Positions 9,293-22,569 are shown, counted from the stretch's first letter. The stretch: DNA of 64,000 nucleotides from Euonymus europaeus (GCA_963580455.1 OY756958.1:24564501-24628500), one strand, 5' to 3'. Program-made: numbers and translations. The notes: generated by a model from the sequence alone, not told the origin.

Positions 9293-10984
9293 ATGGCAAG
9301 AATTTTCATGCAAGAGCTCGTTAGATTCAGACCCACCATTCGCAATTGCAATATCCATCTCGATCTAGTTCACTCCAGTCCCATTCTCTCTCAGTCGCTT
9401 TCCTCTTCCCCCTCTTGTTCTTCTGGAGAAAATAGAACGTTCTCTATTTATCACTCAAGCCTTAAACTTCTTAGAGGATGTACATGTCAGAGTAGAAAGC
9501 AGCTTTTACAAATCCAAGCTCACTTGTTGACTTCTGGTATATTTTACAACCCGTATTGGAGTAGCAGGGTCTTGCAACATTCTTTGCATTTCGGCGATTT
9601 CGATTACACAGTCTTGATTTTTGGGTGTATTGATTCGCCCAATACGTTCTGTGTGAACACTCTTATTGAGGGATACTTGAGTAGTTCCATTCCACAAGAG
9701 GCTGTGGGTTTCTATTTCGAGATGCTTAAGAATGGGTTCTCTCCAAATAGCTTCACGTTTGTGCCGCTGTTTGGGTGTTGTGCGAAGGCAGAGTGTGTTG
9801 AATCAGGACAAGAGTTACATGGGCAGGCCGTGAAGACTTGTGTTGATTGGGTGTTACCCGTACAGAACTCTTTAATTCACATGTATGGCAACTGTGGGGC
9901 TGTGGGATATGCGAGAAAGGTGTTTGATTTAATGTCCCAAAAGGATTTGGTGTCATGGAATTCGATTCTTCATGCTTATGCTGGAGTAGGTGACTTGAAT
10001 GTTGCTCGTAAGTTGTTTGAACTAATGCCTGAAAGAAATGTGGTTTCTTGGAATATCATTATTAATGCATACTTGAGTGGTGGGAAACCTGTGGTCTCTT
10101 TGATACTTTATAGGAAAATGGTTGAGAAAGGATTGAGAATGAATGATACTACTGCGGTCAGCGTGCTTACTGCTTGTGGTAGGTTAGCTAGACTAAAGGA
10201 AGGAAGATCACTTCATGGATTTCTATACAGAACATTTTTGAAATTCAACATAATGATTTATACGGCTTTGATAGATATGTATAGCAGGTGCCAAAAGGTT
10301 GATACAGCTCGTAGAGTATTTAATTTGACAATTTATAGAAATCTGGTCTGTTGGAATGCCATAATCTTGGGTTACTGCATTCATGGGAATCCAGAAGATG
10401 GGCTTAAATTATATGCAGAAATGGCGGACCAGATTGGGTCAGGAGATGCAGAGACAAATCCTCCTGATGAAGTTACTTTTATTGGCATTCTTTGTGCCTG
10501 CGCTCGTACGGGAAAGTTAACAGATGGAAGAAGGTACTTCAGTGAGATGGTTTCTACGTATAACATAAAGCCCAATTTCGCACATTATTGGTGCATGGCT
10601 AATGTTCATGTCAGTGCCGGGCTTCTTCAGGAGGCAGAGGAAATTTTAAGGAACTTGCCAGAAGATGTTGAAGATCTGTCCTCTGAATCCATGGTTTGGG
10701 CTAACTTACTCGCTTCTTGTCGATTTCAAGGAGATGTTGAATTGGGGGAAAGAATTGCAAAATCTCTGATAGAAAGAGAACCAAGGAATTTTGCATACTA
10801 TCGGTTGCTCTTAAATATTTATGCTGTAGCAGGTCGATGGGAAGATGTTGCTGCTGTAAAAGATATAATGGAGGAAAGAAGAATGGGAAGAATTCCTGGA
10901 AGCAGGCTTGTGGACCTAAAAGAAATTGTTCATGGGTTAAAAGTGAAGCCTATTTTGCAAGAAGTGATTCTAGAGGCAACATGA
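9293..10984 (+). CDS. PLS-class pentatricopeptide repeat protein, E subgroup
   Basis: Intronless 563-aa ORF, typical of plant PPR genes. Tandem PPR motifs run from about residue 110 to 460; recognisable units contain PNTFCVNTLIEGYLSS, NSLIHMYGNCGAVGYARKVF, KDLVSWNSILHAYAGVGDL and RNVVSWNIIINAYLSGG. The C-terminal 90 residues match the E/E+ region (WANLLASCRFQGDVELGERI, then NIYAVAGRWEDVAAVKDIME). The protein ends without a DYW deaminase domain. E-class PPRs bind specific organellar RNAs and usually support C-to-U editing with a partner in trans. The N-terminus is consistent with organelle targeting. It most resembles At3g51320-type proteins from memory, without alignment. The RNA target is unknown. 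Confidence 0.9.
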   Translation: MARIFMQELVRFRPTIRNCNIHLDLVHSSPILSQSLSSSPSCSSGENRTFSIYHSSLKLLRGCTCQSRKQLLQIQAHLLTSGIFYNPYWSSRVLQHSLHFGDFDYTVLIFGCIDSPNTFCVNTLIEGYLSSSIPQEAVGFYFEMLKNGFSPNSFTFVPLFGCCAKAECVESGQELHGQAVKTCVDWVLPVQNSLIHMYGNCGAVGYARKVFDLMSQKDLVSWNSILHAYAGVGDLNVARKLFELMPERNVVSWNIIINAYLSGGKPVVSLILYRKMVEKGLRMNDTTAVSVLTACGRLARLKEGRSLHGFLYRTFLKFNIMIYTALIDMYSRCQKVDTARRVFNLTIYRNLVCWNAIILGYCIHGNPEDGLKLYAEMADQIGSGDAETNPPDEVTFIGILCACARTGKLTDGRRYFSEMVSTYNIKPNFAHYWCMANVHVSAGLLQEAEEILRNLPEDVEDLSSESMVWANLLASCRFQGDVELGERIAKSLIEREPRNFAYYRLLLNIYAVAGRWEDVAAVKDIMEERRMGRIPGSRLVDLKEIVHGLKVKPILQEVILEAT

Positions 10985-11140
10985 TGAAGCCTTGGTCCTT
11001 GCTCAGTGGTTTTGCATCTTCCCACCGTATCAAAGCGGTCATTGTGCAATTTGGGGGACAGAATTGAACATTGAATTCAATATGGATGCGATACCAGAGG
11101 CACGGTTGCTCTATTGCCTCACGTTGTTTCTATCTTCGAA

Positions 11141-11378
11141 GGTAATAGCTCCATTAACCCCTGTTTAGGAGTTCAGAATGTCTGTTTTGAACAAGAAGGA
11201 AGACTTGCCCTGTGAGCCAGAGATTGTGGTGGAGGAATGTTCCTGAGTTGGATGATTAGGTAATTGCTCCATTAATCCCTGTTTAGGAGTTCAGAATGTC
11301 TGTTTTGCTCATGAAGGAATACTTGTCCTGTGAGCCAGAGATCACGGTGGAGGAATGTTCCTGAATTGGATGATTAAG
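11141..11378. repeat. Two-copy tandem duplication, 118-bp period
   Basis: Copy 1 (11141-11258) and copy 2 (11259-about 11378) share long blocks such as CCTGTTTAGGAGTTCAGAAT and GGTGGAGGAATGTTCCTGA with scattered substitutions. It sits in the probable 3' UTR or downstream region of the PPR gene. No coding meaning is seen. Confidence 0.85.
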
Positions 11379-13296
11379 AAGACGGGAGACTCTCATTGAT
11401 GCTTCTTGCTCGCTCGATAATAACATTTGAAAGCTACATACTAGTTTCTTTGATGTAACAGGGCAATTGACATTTTTTCAATGATATTCATCCGTTCATT
11501 TGCTTGCACACTGTCCTTGGAAGGTCGAGAATAGTGTCCTCCGGAGCAATGGAAGTATTTCATGCTGCTATAACAGTCAATATTAATAGATAATGTAGTA
11601 TTGTCATTATAGGTAATCACTCTCGATCTCAATCTCAGAAGTTTCAAACTCGATCATATTTACTCAGGTCAGTCAATCAGTCAGTTAAGAGTTGCATATC
11701 TCCTTCGGAGTGTTTACCGTAATAATGTCAACCACAGTTTGGAAAATAAGTTGGAGCAGCCCTGGGATCTTTAGATAATTCGCAGCCTGATAGAATACAG
11801 AAAAAGAGACCATCTTCAACTCATAGTATTATTGGATCGCTGCATAAAAGACATTGTCCGGTGACCTTGGGCCATGGACTGCATGTCTGCATCTTAGAAA
11901 GACAATTGATAAAACTACATATTAGTGATCCCGGGCAGGCAGGGCTGTGAATAATGCTGTCTACGTTAATAAGAACTTAAAAGACCATTAGTTCTGCAAA
12001 AACGTTACCTTCAGCAACAATGAAACTAATGTCATTATGATTTTAGATGCAGTGAACAGTACAATAACAATGAACTCAAGCTCATGTTTTAACTAGAAGA
12101 TTTAGAAATTTTGTTGACAAGCATCGAGTATGGTTAGAAAATTTTCTTTCTTTTTTTTAGAATGTAAATTCAAATGATGTTCTTAGGTTGTTTCTTATCA
12201 CTGAGGGATTGCAATCGAATTGCTCATATTCTAACTAGATGTAGAAATTTTGTTGATAAATATCCAGTACGGTTCGAAAATTTTCTCAAATTTTATTTTT
12301 CCTCCAGGAGGAGGTTGTAAACCCAAATGATGCTTTAGGGTTTGTATGTGGTGGAAACTGACTCGTTTATTCATATAGAATGACGCCTGAGCCAGGAGGC
12401 CCTTGACGGGCCTATTCTGTACATCTATCTAAATAAGAAAATTTGCTCCACAATTACAAAACATCCATAATTATATAATTAAATAACAGAAATTGAGGCA
12501 ATTTATTGGGGTCACCAATTCTTCAGCAAAATTGTTTGTCCATTCACGATTCTCATTCCTATTCCTGGTGGTGGAATTGAATTAGCCTCTATTTGCTTCA
12601 GAGTATATGTTAACGTATACTTTGTTAAATTGAATTAGCCCATATTTGTTTCAAAATATATACTAACGTATACTTTGTCACCCATACTCTCAGACACTAT
12701 CGATTTTTACGCTTTACGAAAGTCTATACTCTATGAAACATACTCTAATACAAACGAAAAGTTTTTGACGAGAATGAGAATGCACCCATGTGTAGTTAAA
12801 TTCATTAACTTTGTTCCAATTCACTAGTAAACAAAAGTGATTATGATCCTAGAAATATTATATAGGACTAACACCAGGTCTTGCCTGAATGTGCTTGCAT
12901 TTTTTTCCTTCCAGTTCTAAGGTCCCGTGGACCCGAGCAAACTAATTTCTCGTATGGATCCTTACAGCCGACCCTAATACTGTTTTGACGGCTTGAATGA
13001 TAATGTAGCGAGGGTAAATTGAACCACAGGCCCCACCCAACCCTGGAGCCAACCTTAGTCAGTATGAATGTATGATAATGGGAAAATGAAAGCGGTCTCA
13101 AAGAACACTACTAAAACAATTAGTTTATTTTGCACACTGCTAAATCTGGGAGGTGAAAATTTACTTTACATATGGTGAATCCATGGTATTAGACGATTTC
13201 ATATAGTAAAAACGACATGCCATTACCTCCAGCTTTCAAACGAGGTTATATATGAATTTGCAAACAGCAACTTATAAAAACTTTTCATTTAATCAC
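11379..13296. other. Intergenic, PPR to MCA gene, with diverged repeats
   Basis: No gene was identified. Two diverged copies of a roughly 120-bp block occur at about 12079-12195 and 12222-12345; both contain TAGAAATTTTGTTGA and GAAAATTTTCT. A further short direct repeat with ACGTATACTTTGT occurs at about 12613 and 12666, flanked by TTTGNTTCA-type sequence, and may be an old MITE. The right end is the probable 3' UTR of the MCA-like gene. Confidence 0.5.
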
Positions 13297-16200
13297 TCAG
13301 GATTCCATAAATTGCAAGGCTGGCGGGCTTATTTTCGTCTTCTCAGGACCTGCACAATAATTTTGATTGAGTTACTCGTTTTACAGTAGTGATCTGACCA
13401 CCTATCCGGCTGATGGTACTAAAAGAAAGTCCAACCAGAAAACATTGTATTGATATGAAAAGGAAATCCATCGGTCACGATAAAATGTCATCACGGGCAG
13501 AGGAAGGAACATAGTTTTCATCAAAAAACACAGAAAGTTATAAAATTTCTATTAAAACATACCATAACCCCCCCGGATTTCCACCTCTCGCCACTCTTGA
13601 ACAAGCGCACAACAACAACACATCAAATGTGAGAGGAAATCATCAATAAAGCCTCCCTGCCAAAGCAAAAGGCAGTACAAGCCAATGTATAAGAAAAGAA
13701 GAATAAACTAACATCAAAATTGTCATTAAGATAGTAGATCTAGAAATGAAGACTCAACCATCTCTCCTCACCCACCTTATATGGATTCCATGCAAAAATG
13801 TTTATCACAAGGTGCTAAGCAATTCACATGACAAAGAAAGGGTAACAAAAAAAAAACAGCTTGACTTTGCCAGTGAAATTTCAATCAAACACTTGAAAAC
13901 CTTTTTTCCATGCAGATTATGCAAGCTGACAAGCTGTGATAGATAAAGTCATAAAGATGATAGCAAAGTTGATATCTCAATAATGCACTCAAACAAGTTG
14001 ATCCCTCAATGATGATCGTTGATCATGAAGTACCAGAGATTATTACCGTGATGTTGAACATCTTGCGAAGCTTCCTCCTGACACAACAGGTATAGCAACA
14101 GCATGACAATATCAACGAATATGCCATCAATTCATTACATGCTTCTGCAGAAGCTGAAATCAATGAATAACAGAAAGATAGACCTCATCATATAAGCTGT
14201 CAAATCATCCCAAAACATAAGAGGAATCAATATAAAATTTCTACATTTACCCATTTTCAATTGGAAAATATTCTAGAACAAGCACGCAACTCAGTCATAA
14301 ATCTCGAATAAAAAAGGTCCTACCATCTACACTCCGTAAGCATAGGTAGCATTGACACAGTCAAGCCCAGGACCAATGTGTAAGCTTTTGATGCAGCTAT
14401 GTCACAAATTTTTAACACAAACATATGCAACTGAAAAGTAAACAAATTTGGAACAGAATTCAAGTTACTCACACATGTGCTTGTTGTTCACCGCTGTAGC
14501 AATATTTGAAAATGTGCCACAAGGGTAGAAAAACGTCTTTATACCTGCAAGATAAGACAGGAAACTTAGACGGCAATCAACAGACCCGGAATCTTAGGTA
14601 GCAAATGTTCTAACCGAAAAACTGTTCTAGAACATACATAGAGAGGGTTCTGAACAACAACTCAGTAAATCAGTATTCCATTCTTCATGCTGGTGTGAAC
14701 ATTTACTTGAAAGCAGATCATGCCCTGACGAAACCGAAGATGTGTTTCTGCATAGAAAATAAAAAGCATACCCACAGAGCATCAGAACACACTCTAAGTT
14801 TGAAACAAGTTCAAACTTCAAAGGTGTTAAACTTTTCAAGGTTTCAGATCATTCACTGTTCCTGGATCATATAACTATGTCATCCTCTGATAGGCACAAG
14901 TCAAATCATCTTTAGTGACTCTAATAAAAAAAATCATCTTTAGTTACAATAACTTGCCACATTTGAACTTCTAAATCATGAAATAGGCAAATATCTGGGA
15001 CCATTTTTACCCCAATTCAAAAAATTTCCGTATGAGAAATAAAAAAATATGTGTATTAAAAGACAAACTGTGTCTCTATGTCCAGATCATTCTGTCTGTC
15101 TATCTTAGAGGCTAAAGCAAACCAACCTTGAAGTTCTCAGAGCAGCAATTTTCTTAGGATTGCTTTCTTCAAATGAGTTTTCTCTGTCACTATCCACTTT
15201 TTTTGAACCTTTCATATGTGAGCTCTTCTCAGGGTGAGAATTAGCTGCAACAGCTTCTGTTACTTCAATCAAATGCTGGATAACCTGACACTGACTTACA
15301 TCCAAATGAGCCTGTGATCGTTGTAGCTCTAGTTGAAGCTTTTGATTTTCTTCCTTCAGTGCTTCATTAAAGCACAACTTCGGGTATGAACAAGAAAGAG
15401 TTTTCTTCAATATCATAGTATCATTTTTTGATGGATCTGGTTTCATGATCACATCTTGCACTTGCCTGTCCTCTTCATCTAATGTGTACTCGCGTTGATC
15501 TTTCTCAATATATTCTATTCTCTCCTGTGGATATAAGCCAAATGAGAATAATTTACTCAAGTTGCGCATAAGTATAAGCAGTGACTCTACCAAGGAGATC
15601 AATTTCTTATTACCAAATACCAACAGGAAAGGCAAAAATGATGAGTGGCATGTGAAAATTAAAACTTGCTAATCTATAAGTTCACCCGGGATTCACTAGT
15701 TGCATTTAAGAAAACCAAGTGGTGGTAGGCCAATTATCTCCAGCAAAGACTCTAGGATGTTTAAACCATAAATTTGATTGGGGCATTGATATCCTACATA
15801 AACGAAGGATGCCTGACCTATCAGTTTTCTACACAGATGGCGCTGACCTGTGTACCAATAGATTTCTCACCCTGTATTGAATTCACATTGAGAGAACAAA
15901 AAAAAGTCCAATAAAATCACACCCAATTGTAGAATTATTAGTAATTCATTGTGATTTGGCCTGCAAAAAAAAAAATTATGCAATCTTTGTTCGTATGACA
16001 AATCAGCATGAACCCAAAAGAAAGTACGCATTCCAGTTCCAAGTCCTTTCCATAAGACAGATTCAATATCTCTTAGTCAATCACCTAGTCAGCATATGAA
16101 TAAACACATAAAAAGAATACTAGGATTGGCTAGTTCTGCTGATGTCCAATTCTTTCAATCTTGTGTCTGCGTTTTCCAGGACCTGGAAGTACGTATTTCA

Positions 16201-17534
16201 GTTCCAACTTACAAGTCCTTTCCATAAGATAGATTCCATATCTCTTAATCACCTAGTCAGCGCATAACTAAACACATAAAAAGAATCCTAGGATTGGCTA
16301 GCTTTGCCAATCTCCAATTCTTTCAATCTCGTGTCTCCATTTTCCAGGACCTCAAGGTTTAAACCATTAGCTACCTATAGAATCCTCAACATATCATCCT
16401 TCTCGTGTTGCTATTCAAAATTCAAATTATTGTGCTAGTGCTAATACGAAATATTTGAATTGAGTGTATATTATCCGAAAGAGATTCTTCAGCCTTTACA
16501 AAGAGCCTCAGAGAACTTACTTTAACCATTTTAAGAAACCACATTAACCTAGTAACCATTCATATTTCATCTTCACATCAGTGCTAGACAGGAATTATCA
16601 AGTATCCTCCCATTACCATCTTCAACACTAGCATTAGATCTTTAATTAGTTAAGCATTCTCGGTTGTAGAAAGAAAACATTAAGCAAAAGTAAATATAAA
16701 TGAAACTTACCATAATAACAACATTTTCCCGACCCCCACTTTATGGTTTATGAGCTTTAAGATCAACAAACTATGCGCCATGAAACTATGACAATGATTT
16801 ATAACTTTTTGGTTTATGACCTTTGTCTGTATTTACTGACATAAGGTGACAGGCAGAACTACCAGAAAGAAATATCACCGGAACAAATCATGAAAAACAT
16901 AATCTAGGAACATATTTGAGGGGAAGCATGAAGCCATGAACTAACTGCAGATGAGGATTTTCCATCAAAAAAGTTTTACAAAGTCAAAGGTCCAGAGTTG
17001 AAAAATTCCAACTACATTGCAGCCTCAAGCCCGTGCATGATGCACAAAAATGAAAGGAAACAGTGACAATACGTATTATGATATTCTCACAAAGAGGACA
17101 AATACAATAACAGAAATGCATACCCTTACTCGAGCATTGTCCACCAGCGTGATAAGAGGGACGATCTTCAAGTATCTATCAATCTCATTCTGAGCCTTCC
17201 TGAACTGGTACACAATGTTCCATCCCATTGCAAGCAAATACAGATAGCTCTTATCCTGGCAACTGTTAACCAAAATATAAGACCTCCTCAAGGCATCCTC
17301 AAGCTGCTCGAGCGGTTCTCTAGTCTCTGGATACCTTTTCAGCTCCGAGATCTTGAGCTGCTCCAACAAGTTACCAATCAACTTCAAATGCTGCGCAAAT
17401 TGCCTGCAGTTCTTCTTGTGCATACGTGCTGTACTTGCCGCTTTCACTATCAACCCAATCAACCTCACAGCATCAAAGCCCGCAAGCTGTGCCACATTTG
17501 CAATCTCTCCAAAATGCTCCCATGTTGCCGCCAT
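13297..17534 (-). CDS. MCA1: MID1-complementing activity (MCA1/MCA2-type) calcium-permeable mechanosensitive channel
   Basis: Seven exons: 17534-17124, 15524-15127, 14747-14638, 14544-14473, 14153-14047, 13656-13563 and 13349-13297. They join in phase with GT-AG introns into 414 aa, close to the Arabidopsis proteins (about 420). Exon 1 encodes the highly conserved N-terminal half (GFDAVRLIGLIVKAASTARM, NLLEQLKISELKRYPETREP, SYLYLLAMGWNIVYQFRKAQ). Exon 2 begins ERIEYIEKDQREYTLDEEDR and contains a coiled coil (ALKEENQKLQLELQRSQAHL). Exons 3-7 form the Cys-rich PLAC8-type C-terminus (LLSCCSEPSLC, SLILSCCCYTCCVRRKLRK, LMCCCCALVQEWREVEIRG), ending QFMES. MCA proteins are plasma-membrane channels that raise cytosolic calcium on stretch or touch. 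A 5' UTR intron is likely just upstream of the ATG, where the frame has an acceptor-like site. Intron 1 (1.6 kb) carries a tandem duplication. Confidence 0.93.
16022..16360. repeat. Tandem duplication in intron 1 of the MCA gene, 165-bp period
   Basis: Copy 1 (16022-16186) and copy 2 (16187-about 16360) share blocks such as AAGTCCTTTCCATAAGA, AAACACATAAAAAGAAT and CCAATTCTTTCAATCT, with small indels. It is non-coding. Confidence 0.85.
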
Positions 17535-18700
17535 CTTCACTGCCCAACCAACCTGATTCATTCAATCATAACACAAAGCGAGTCCGATTGAATTTCTCTG
17601 ATTCTTGGGATATGTAAAATGAAATTAAGTGAGGGCAACATATCTTACCTCTGCCGATTAAGATGATTTGCTACAGCACTTGCATTCCTTATAACCAAGC
17701 GCTAAAGCATGCAGTCACTGGTTTCAAGCCGGATCCAACGTACCCACGCGAGATCTTCTTTGAAACAGCATTGTTTTGCGAGATCTTGGACCTGCAGAGC
17801 TGAAACAGTTGTAGAGTCCACTTCGACTACTACAAAAGCAACGGCAAAAAAAGGCAAACGAAACGGTGAAGATTATCTATTACGTTTCTTGACTGACTTT
17901 TCAGCAGAAAGAATTAAAGGGAATCAAAATCATTTAAAGAACAAAGAATGAAAGTTAAGAATTGGTGATTTCTTCGACGAGAAAAGAAGAAAACACAGTG
18001 ACTGATATACTGTAACACTTAATCAGTGGGAAGACCAAAAAGTAAAGTTGCTTCAGTGAAATTATTGTGAATCAAAATTGTTCCAAAAACCACGAACTCA
18101 CCGTTCGTCGCAGGAGCCTCCCCGTCCGTTCAATATTACAGTTTCGTCTGACTAAAACAATAATAAATCAGCAGAAACTCAGGACCTGCAATGAGACATC
18201 AAAATCAAATTATGAAATGACGTTTAGTACCTACATTTTGAATGTAATTCTTTTAAGTTTTCCTTTTAAGGCTAATTTATAATTTCGATACTATAACAAA
18301 GAAAAAATAAAATCGGCGACAGAAAAAGAAAAAGAAAAACATCGAATTCTGGAACTCACAGACATTGCTTTGCGTAAAACAGAGCTTCTTCTGCTACAGT
18401 GGATGGAAGTCTTGGACGATCTGAGCTCAGAAAGAGAGAGGTAGAGACCTACAGTTCCTCTCTCGCTCTATCCTTCTATGGCTCACAGGTTCGGTGTAGT
18501 TTGTCTTCTCTTCTATGCAGAGCGAGACACAGCGCTGAGGGTAGTGACCCTTGGAAGCGAGTGCACACAACGCACACCACCGCCAAACAGATAGGTACGA
18601 AAATACCCCGTGCTTGTGAAGGTATAACGAGAATGCCGGTGACGTTCACGGAGGGGAATCTGTCTCTAGAATGTTGGTAGTTGGTCTCATTTACTCTCCC
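17535..18700. other. 5' region of the MCA-like gene
   Basis: This holds the probable 5' UTR (possibly with introns) and promoter of the MCA-like gene. Short open frames on the plus strand here have no family motif and look like antisense shadows. No other gene was recognised. Confidence 0.4.
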
Positions 18701-19039
18701 TTTTTTATTATTTATTTATTTGAGACAAATTATTACTATTTTTTTTTATTTAGAAGAATTGAGCATGGAGATTTGAACTCACACTCTCACTTATATTATT
18801 AGTATTTATTTAAACATTAAATTAAATGATTACTAATCAATGTTGTAATTGACTAATTTACTCCTACCCAATTATGAACGGTTGTGAGGTTAAAATGTCA
18901 ATGTTATAATTGACTACTTTACTTCTACACAATTATGAACGTCTGAGAATTGTGAAGTTAAAATGTCAATGTCCATTTTAAGAGAAGGGCATGGGTGTCC
19001 ATCTCATAGAAGGAAACAGCAACTGCATATCCATACAGA

Positions 19040-19780
19040 AGGGGGACACGCATATTTAGTTGGTTCTAACATCCACTCTTGACAACTGCCATATGGACCC
19101 ACGGCGTGCGAGGTCGCACGTGCCTTCTCTCACACGCGTCGACCATTTTTGTCTTTTGTGTCCTGGACCTGGTCAGTCTAAGTTGCTCTCTGTCTCTCTA
19201 ATAATGACAACTTACGTTGGCCCAAAGATCCACCTGTGTTCTTTGTCAATTAAAGTTCAATTGACATTCTTTCTATAAAAATTTTGTCAGTCAAAGTCCA
19301 ACCGACACCCTTTCCATGAAAATTTGAAAGGTAGGTTGAGGGAGGTTTGCACTTATAAGTTATGGTCGATACTCCTATTTTAGCGGCTCAGCGATGTGGG
19401 TTGACAACTGAACTGACACCTTTCCAGTGAAAATTTGGAAGGTAGGTTGATGGAGGTTTGCACTTATAAGCTATGGACGATGGAGGTTTGCACTTATAAG
19501 CTATGGTCGATACTCCTATTTTAGCGGCTCAACGATGTGGGTTGACAGCTGACGTCCACGGCGGCTAGGCTCGCCCGACAGACGACAGCCCTCTCAATGA
19601 AAGCACCAATAATGAGAATCACACACCGGCCCAAAGACCCACCTACCCCCTTGCCAATCAAAGCCCAACCTACACCCTTACTGGCCTGCTATAACCAAGA
19701 CTCATGTAATGAGAGCTCATGAAAATCTTGGTTGATAGGTTGAGGGATGTGAGATTCTCATCAGTCTCCCCCAACAATAA
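19040..19780. repeat. Repeat-rich stretch with about 110-bp and 30-bp tandem copies
   Basis: A block containing GGTAGGTTGAGGGAGGTTTGC, then ACTCCTATTTTAGCGGCTCA and GATGTGGGTTGACA, occurs at about 19330-19440 and again at 19441-19546. Within the second copy a 30-bp unit TGGAGGTTTGCACTTATAAG plus CTATGGACGA is tandemly doubled (19451-19480 and 19481-19510). Neighbouring sequence repeats CAGTCAAAGTCCAACCGACA-like phrases. It may be a degraded LTR, but no termini or target duplication were found. Confidence 0.6.
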
Positions 19781-20759
19781 TAAAGGCATCTCCTAGGATT
19801 ATGGATGACCAAATTTTATTTGATTCAAATAATCGATTTCTTCAATTCGAATTAAGTTAAGTTTGAATATAAATTATACGTTCAAAATTTATGTTTAAAT
19901 ACAAGATTTTATCCAATTTAAAATTAGTGTCGAGTCTAATATGAGTATAATCAATTGTTTACGTTCAAAAATTCGAACTACTTCGACTCTATGTAAATAT
20001 TTATGCTGTGCAACTCGAAACTATTTTTGCCACCCACCCATAACTAGGATAAAAAAATAAAACTGGAGAGCTGGACTAATGGGGTTCAAGTGGATCGTTC
20101 ATTGAAATCTGACTTGGAATCCACCAAGGGTATTTGTTAAATGAATAAGAGCAAGTGCCACTACAATTTTTGGTGTACAAATGTTGATTATGGCTCAAAA
20201 GGCTGTAGCCTTTTTACAGGTGTGAAGTCCACCTTATTCACAATCATTGTCTAGATTCCCTATGTGGTTGAGCCATGTTAGGTAGATGAAAAATGTCGGT
20301 TTGGTTGCTGGTTAGTGCGCTTTCAACATGTACATTATTAATTAGATAAATGAGTATTAATTAGTCGTGCGGTCCACGGGCTCAATCCGAGGATTCTTGT
20401 ATGATACAAGGCCCAGATTTTCTTGATGGACTGGGCCTTCTTGTTACGGCCCATTGAGTTGTATTTCGGACAAGATAAATGGCCTTAAGAGGTGCAGATT
20501 TGTTTCTGATCGATTAAACACCATATATACTTTCGTCCACCAAGCTAGAAGCATCGTTGATCATTATATCAGTATAAGAACTGATACTATATTTGCACGA
20601 ACAACAGTTTGAGTAACTTAGTCCAATTTCCTGCTGAACAATACCATTATACATAAAACCTTCTTATATATGTATATATATCTATGCAAGCTCTATTGGC
20701 TTATATACATATATAATTTTAGAACATTTTAATGTAGTTAGAAAGAAAGAAAAAGGCCC
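19781..20759. other. AT-rich intergenic sequence, downstream of GDSL gene
   Basis: No gene or bounded element was recognised. The right end is the probable 3' UTR of the GDSL gene, with TATATATA-type simple sequence near 20665-20715. Confidence 0.5.
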
Positions 20760-22569
20760 TCAGAAGAACTTGCTTAATGTTTCATTGGTGAGGAGCAGTT
20801 TGGTGAGGGTCTTATAACCTTCCTCAGTGGGATGGGCACTATCGAAGAATACGTACTTGGAAACATTCTTGCATAAGAACTTCTCCACAAATGCATTACA
20901 TAGTATACTAAATTGTAATGTTCCAGGGCCGCAACACCCTTTGCTTGATTCTTCAAATCCTGGACTCATAAAAAAGATCATGTGTTAGAATAATACCTAT
21001 GAAAAAAGACGATGGTTATGATGAATAAGAAACCAGCTCTTCTTGATAATGTGGTACAGGACAAGGAATTACCGTATTTAGCAGGGGTTATGATCATGGA
21101 AAGTAGTGTGTTGTAAATGTCAGTATAGACTAGCCTTATGTCTGGATGCTCTTTGTTGAGGGCATTGATCATCATAGAGAGCTTCTTGTTGTAGAGAACT
21201 GATAATTTATTGCTAGACTCTGAACAGTTTCGTCGTAGGCCTCCTTCTAATGTTCTCTTCATCGGCAGACACCCAACTGGCGGTGCACTAAATACTGCGA
21301 TTTTTCTTGCTCCAAGTGCGTAGAGTTTCTGCCATTATCATTTTGTTAATTGGCCAAAGAGAATGATACATATATATATTTCAATATATGCTACACACAC
21401 ACAGAGACAAGTTTTGATGGGATACCTGGTAGAAGTTTCTGGCACACTTGACCAATAAATCAGTATAACGATCACTGTCATATAGCAGACTCCTAAGTGG
21501 ATTCACGAAAGTAATTGAAAGGTCATTGCTTCCAAAAACACAAACGAACATGCTTTTCTTTAGTAGAGTAGCCAGTTTTTTTTCCCCCACTCCTGTCTTT
21601 ACCAACTCTATGTACTCTATAAACAGATCTAATTGATCGTCTGGTGACAGGACATTCTAGTGGTACGTACATATAAGAAAAGAAGACGAGTTAGAATATT
21701 TAACAGGTTTAATTAACTTACACTAAGGAATTAATTAAAGAGTATAAGGAAGGAGGGAGCAGATTACCACAAATCTTGATGTGAAAGGATCATACCCAGA
21801 ACCAGCCGATGCGAAACTTACACCCGTAAGGAGGTCCTGGAGTTGCAAGTTGGGTTGGAGATATGATGGCACCGACTTCTTTATACCAAGGTAGTCAGCT
21901 GAAAATTATTTAAGAATACATGTTTAAAGAGGAGAAACATGTGCAATCTTCTTTATCCATTATACATGTACAAATCGAAAAGACATTGGTTTAGGCATAG
22001 GCTGTGGTCAACTTTTACCCCCACGAGATGTTATCAAGCAAGTTCGAGGAAGGAGAGTGCTCCTAGTACCATTTTTCATCTCCACAAAAATGAACTAGTA
22101 CCATTATAATAGAGTAATCATGATAAATAAGAATTAATTGTTCGTCAATATATTATTAATCAGGACTAACGACTTCGCTTAAGAATAAAAGGAATAATGG
22201 CTTTCAAACTGAATTGAACACTTATTAAATTGACAATACTATACCTATAAAGTCCACGGGGACCTTTCCGTTGGTGAACCTTCCGGTAGGTTTTCCTCCC
22301 TCAAAATCTTTTCCATAGGGCCGGAAATTAGCTTTGAGCCAGGTAAGGAGATAGTCATTGTTGCCGGTGTCAACTATAGAATCTCCAAATGCAATCACTG
22401 CTGGAAATAATGTTTTATTCTTATGTGAATTAACAGGGCCTGCAGCTGTTTGATTATTAGGCAGAACATTAACATGACCAGTACAAATTTTGAGAAAGAC
22501 AATCAGTAATGCATAGATGAATAATGGAGTACGAGAAGAACGACTAAATTTTCCAGAAAAGAACTCCAT
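20760..22569 (-). CDS. GDSL-type esterase/lipase (SGNH hydrolase)
   Basis: Five exons: 22569-22245, 21898-21768, 21656-21426, 21328-21073 and 20959-20760. Phases agree and give 380 aa, the usual plant size. The N-terminus has a hydrophobic signal-peptide-like stretch ([16 protein letters not shown]). All SGNH blocks are present: block [14 protein letters not shown] with the catalytic Ser; block [12 protein letters not shown] with Gly; block III FGSNDLS with Asn; block [11 protein letters not shown] with catalytic Asp and His. [14 protein letters not shown] and CCGPGT near the C-terminus are typical of the plant EXL/APG-like subgroup. These are secreted enzymes that hydrolyse ester bonds in lipids, cutin precursors or cell-wall acetyl groups; the substrate cannot be read from sequence. 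Confidence 0.93.

Noticed and set aside
18399..18680. Plus-strand 93-aa frame upstream of the MCA gene
   Set aside because: No motif, lies in the probable 5' region of the MCA gene on the opposite strand; treated as chance.
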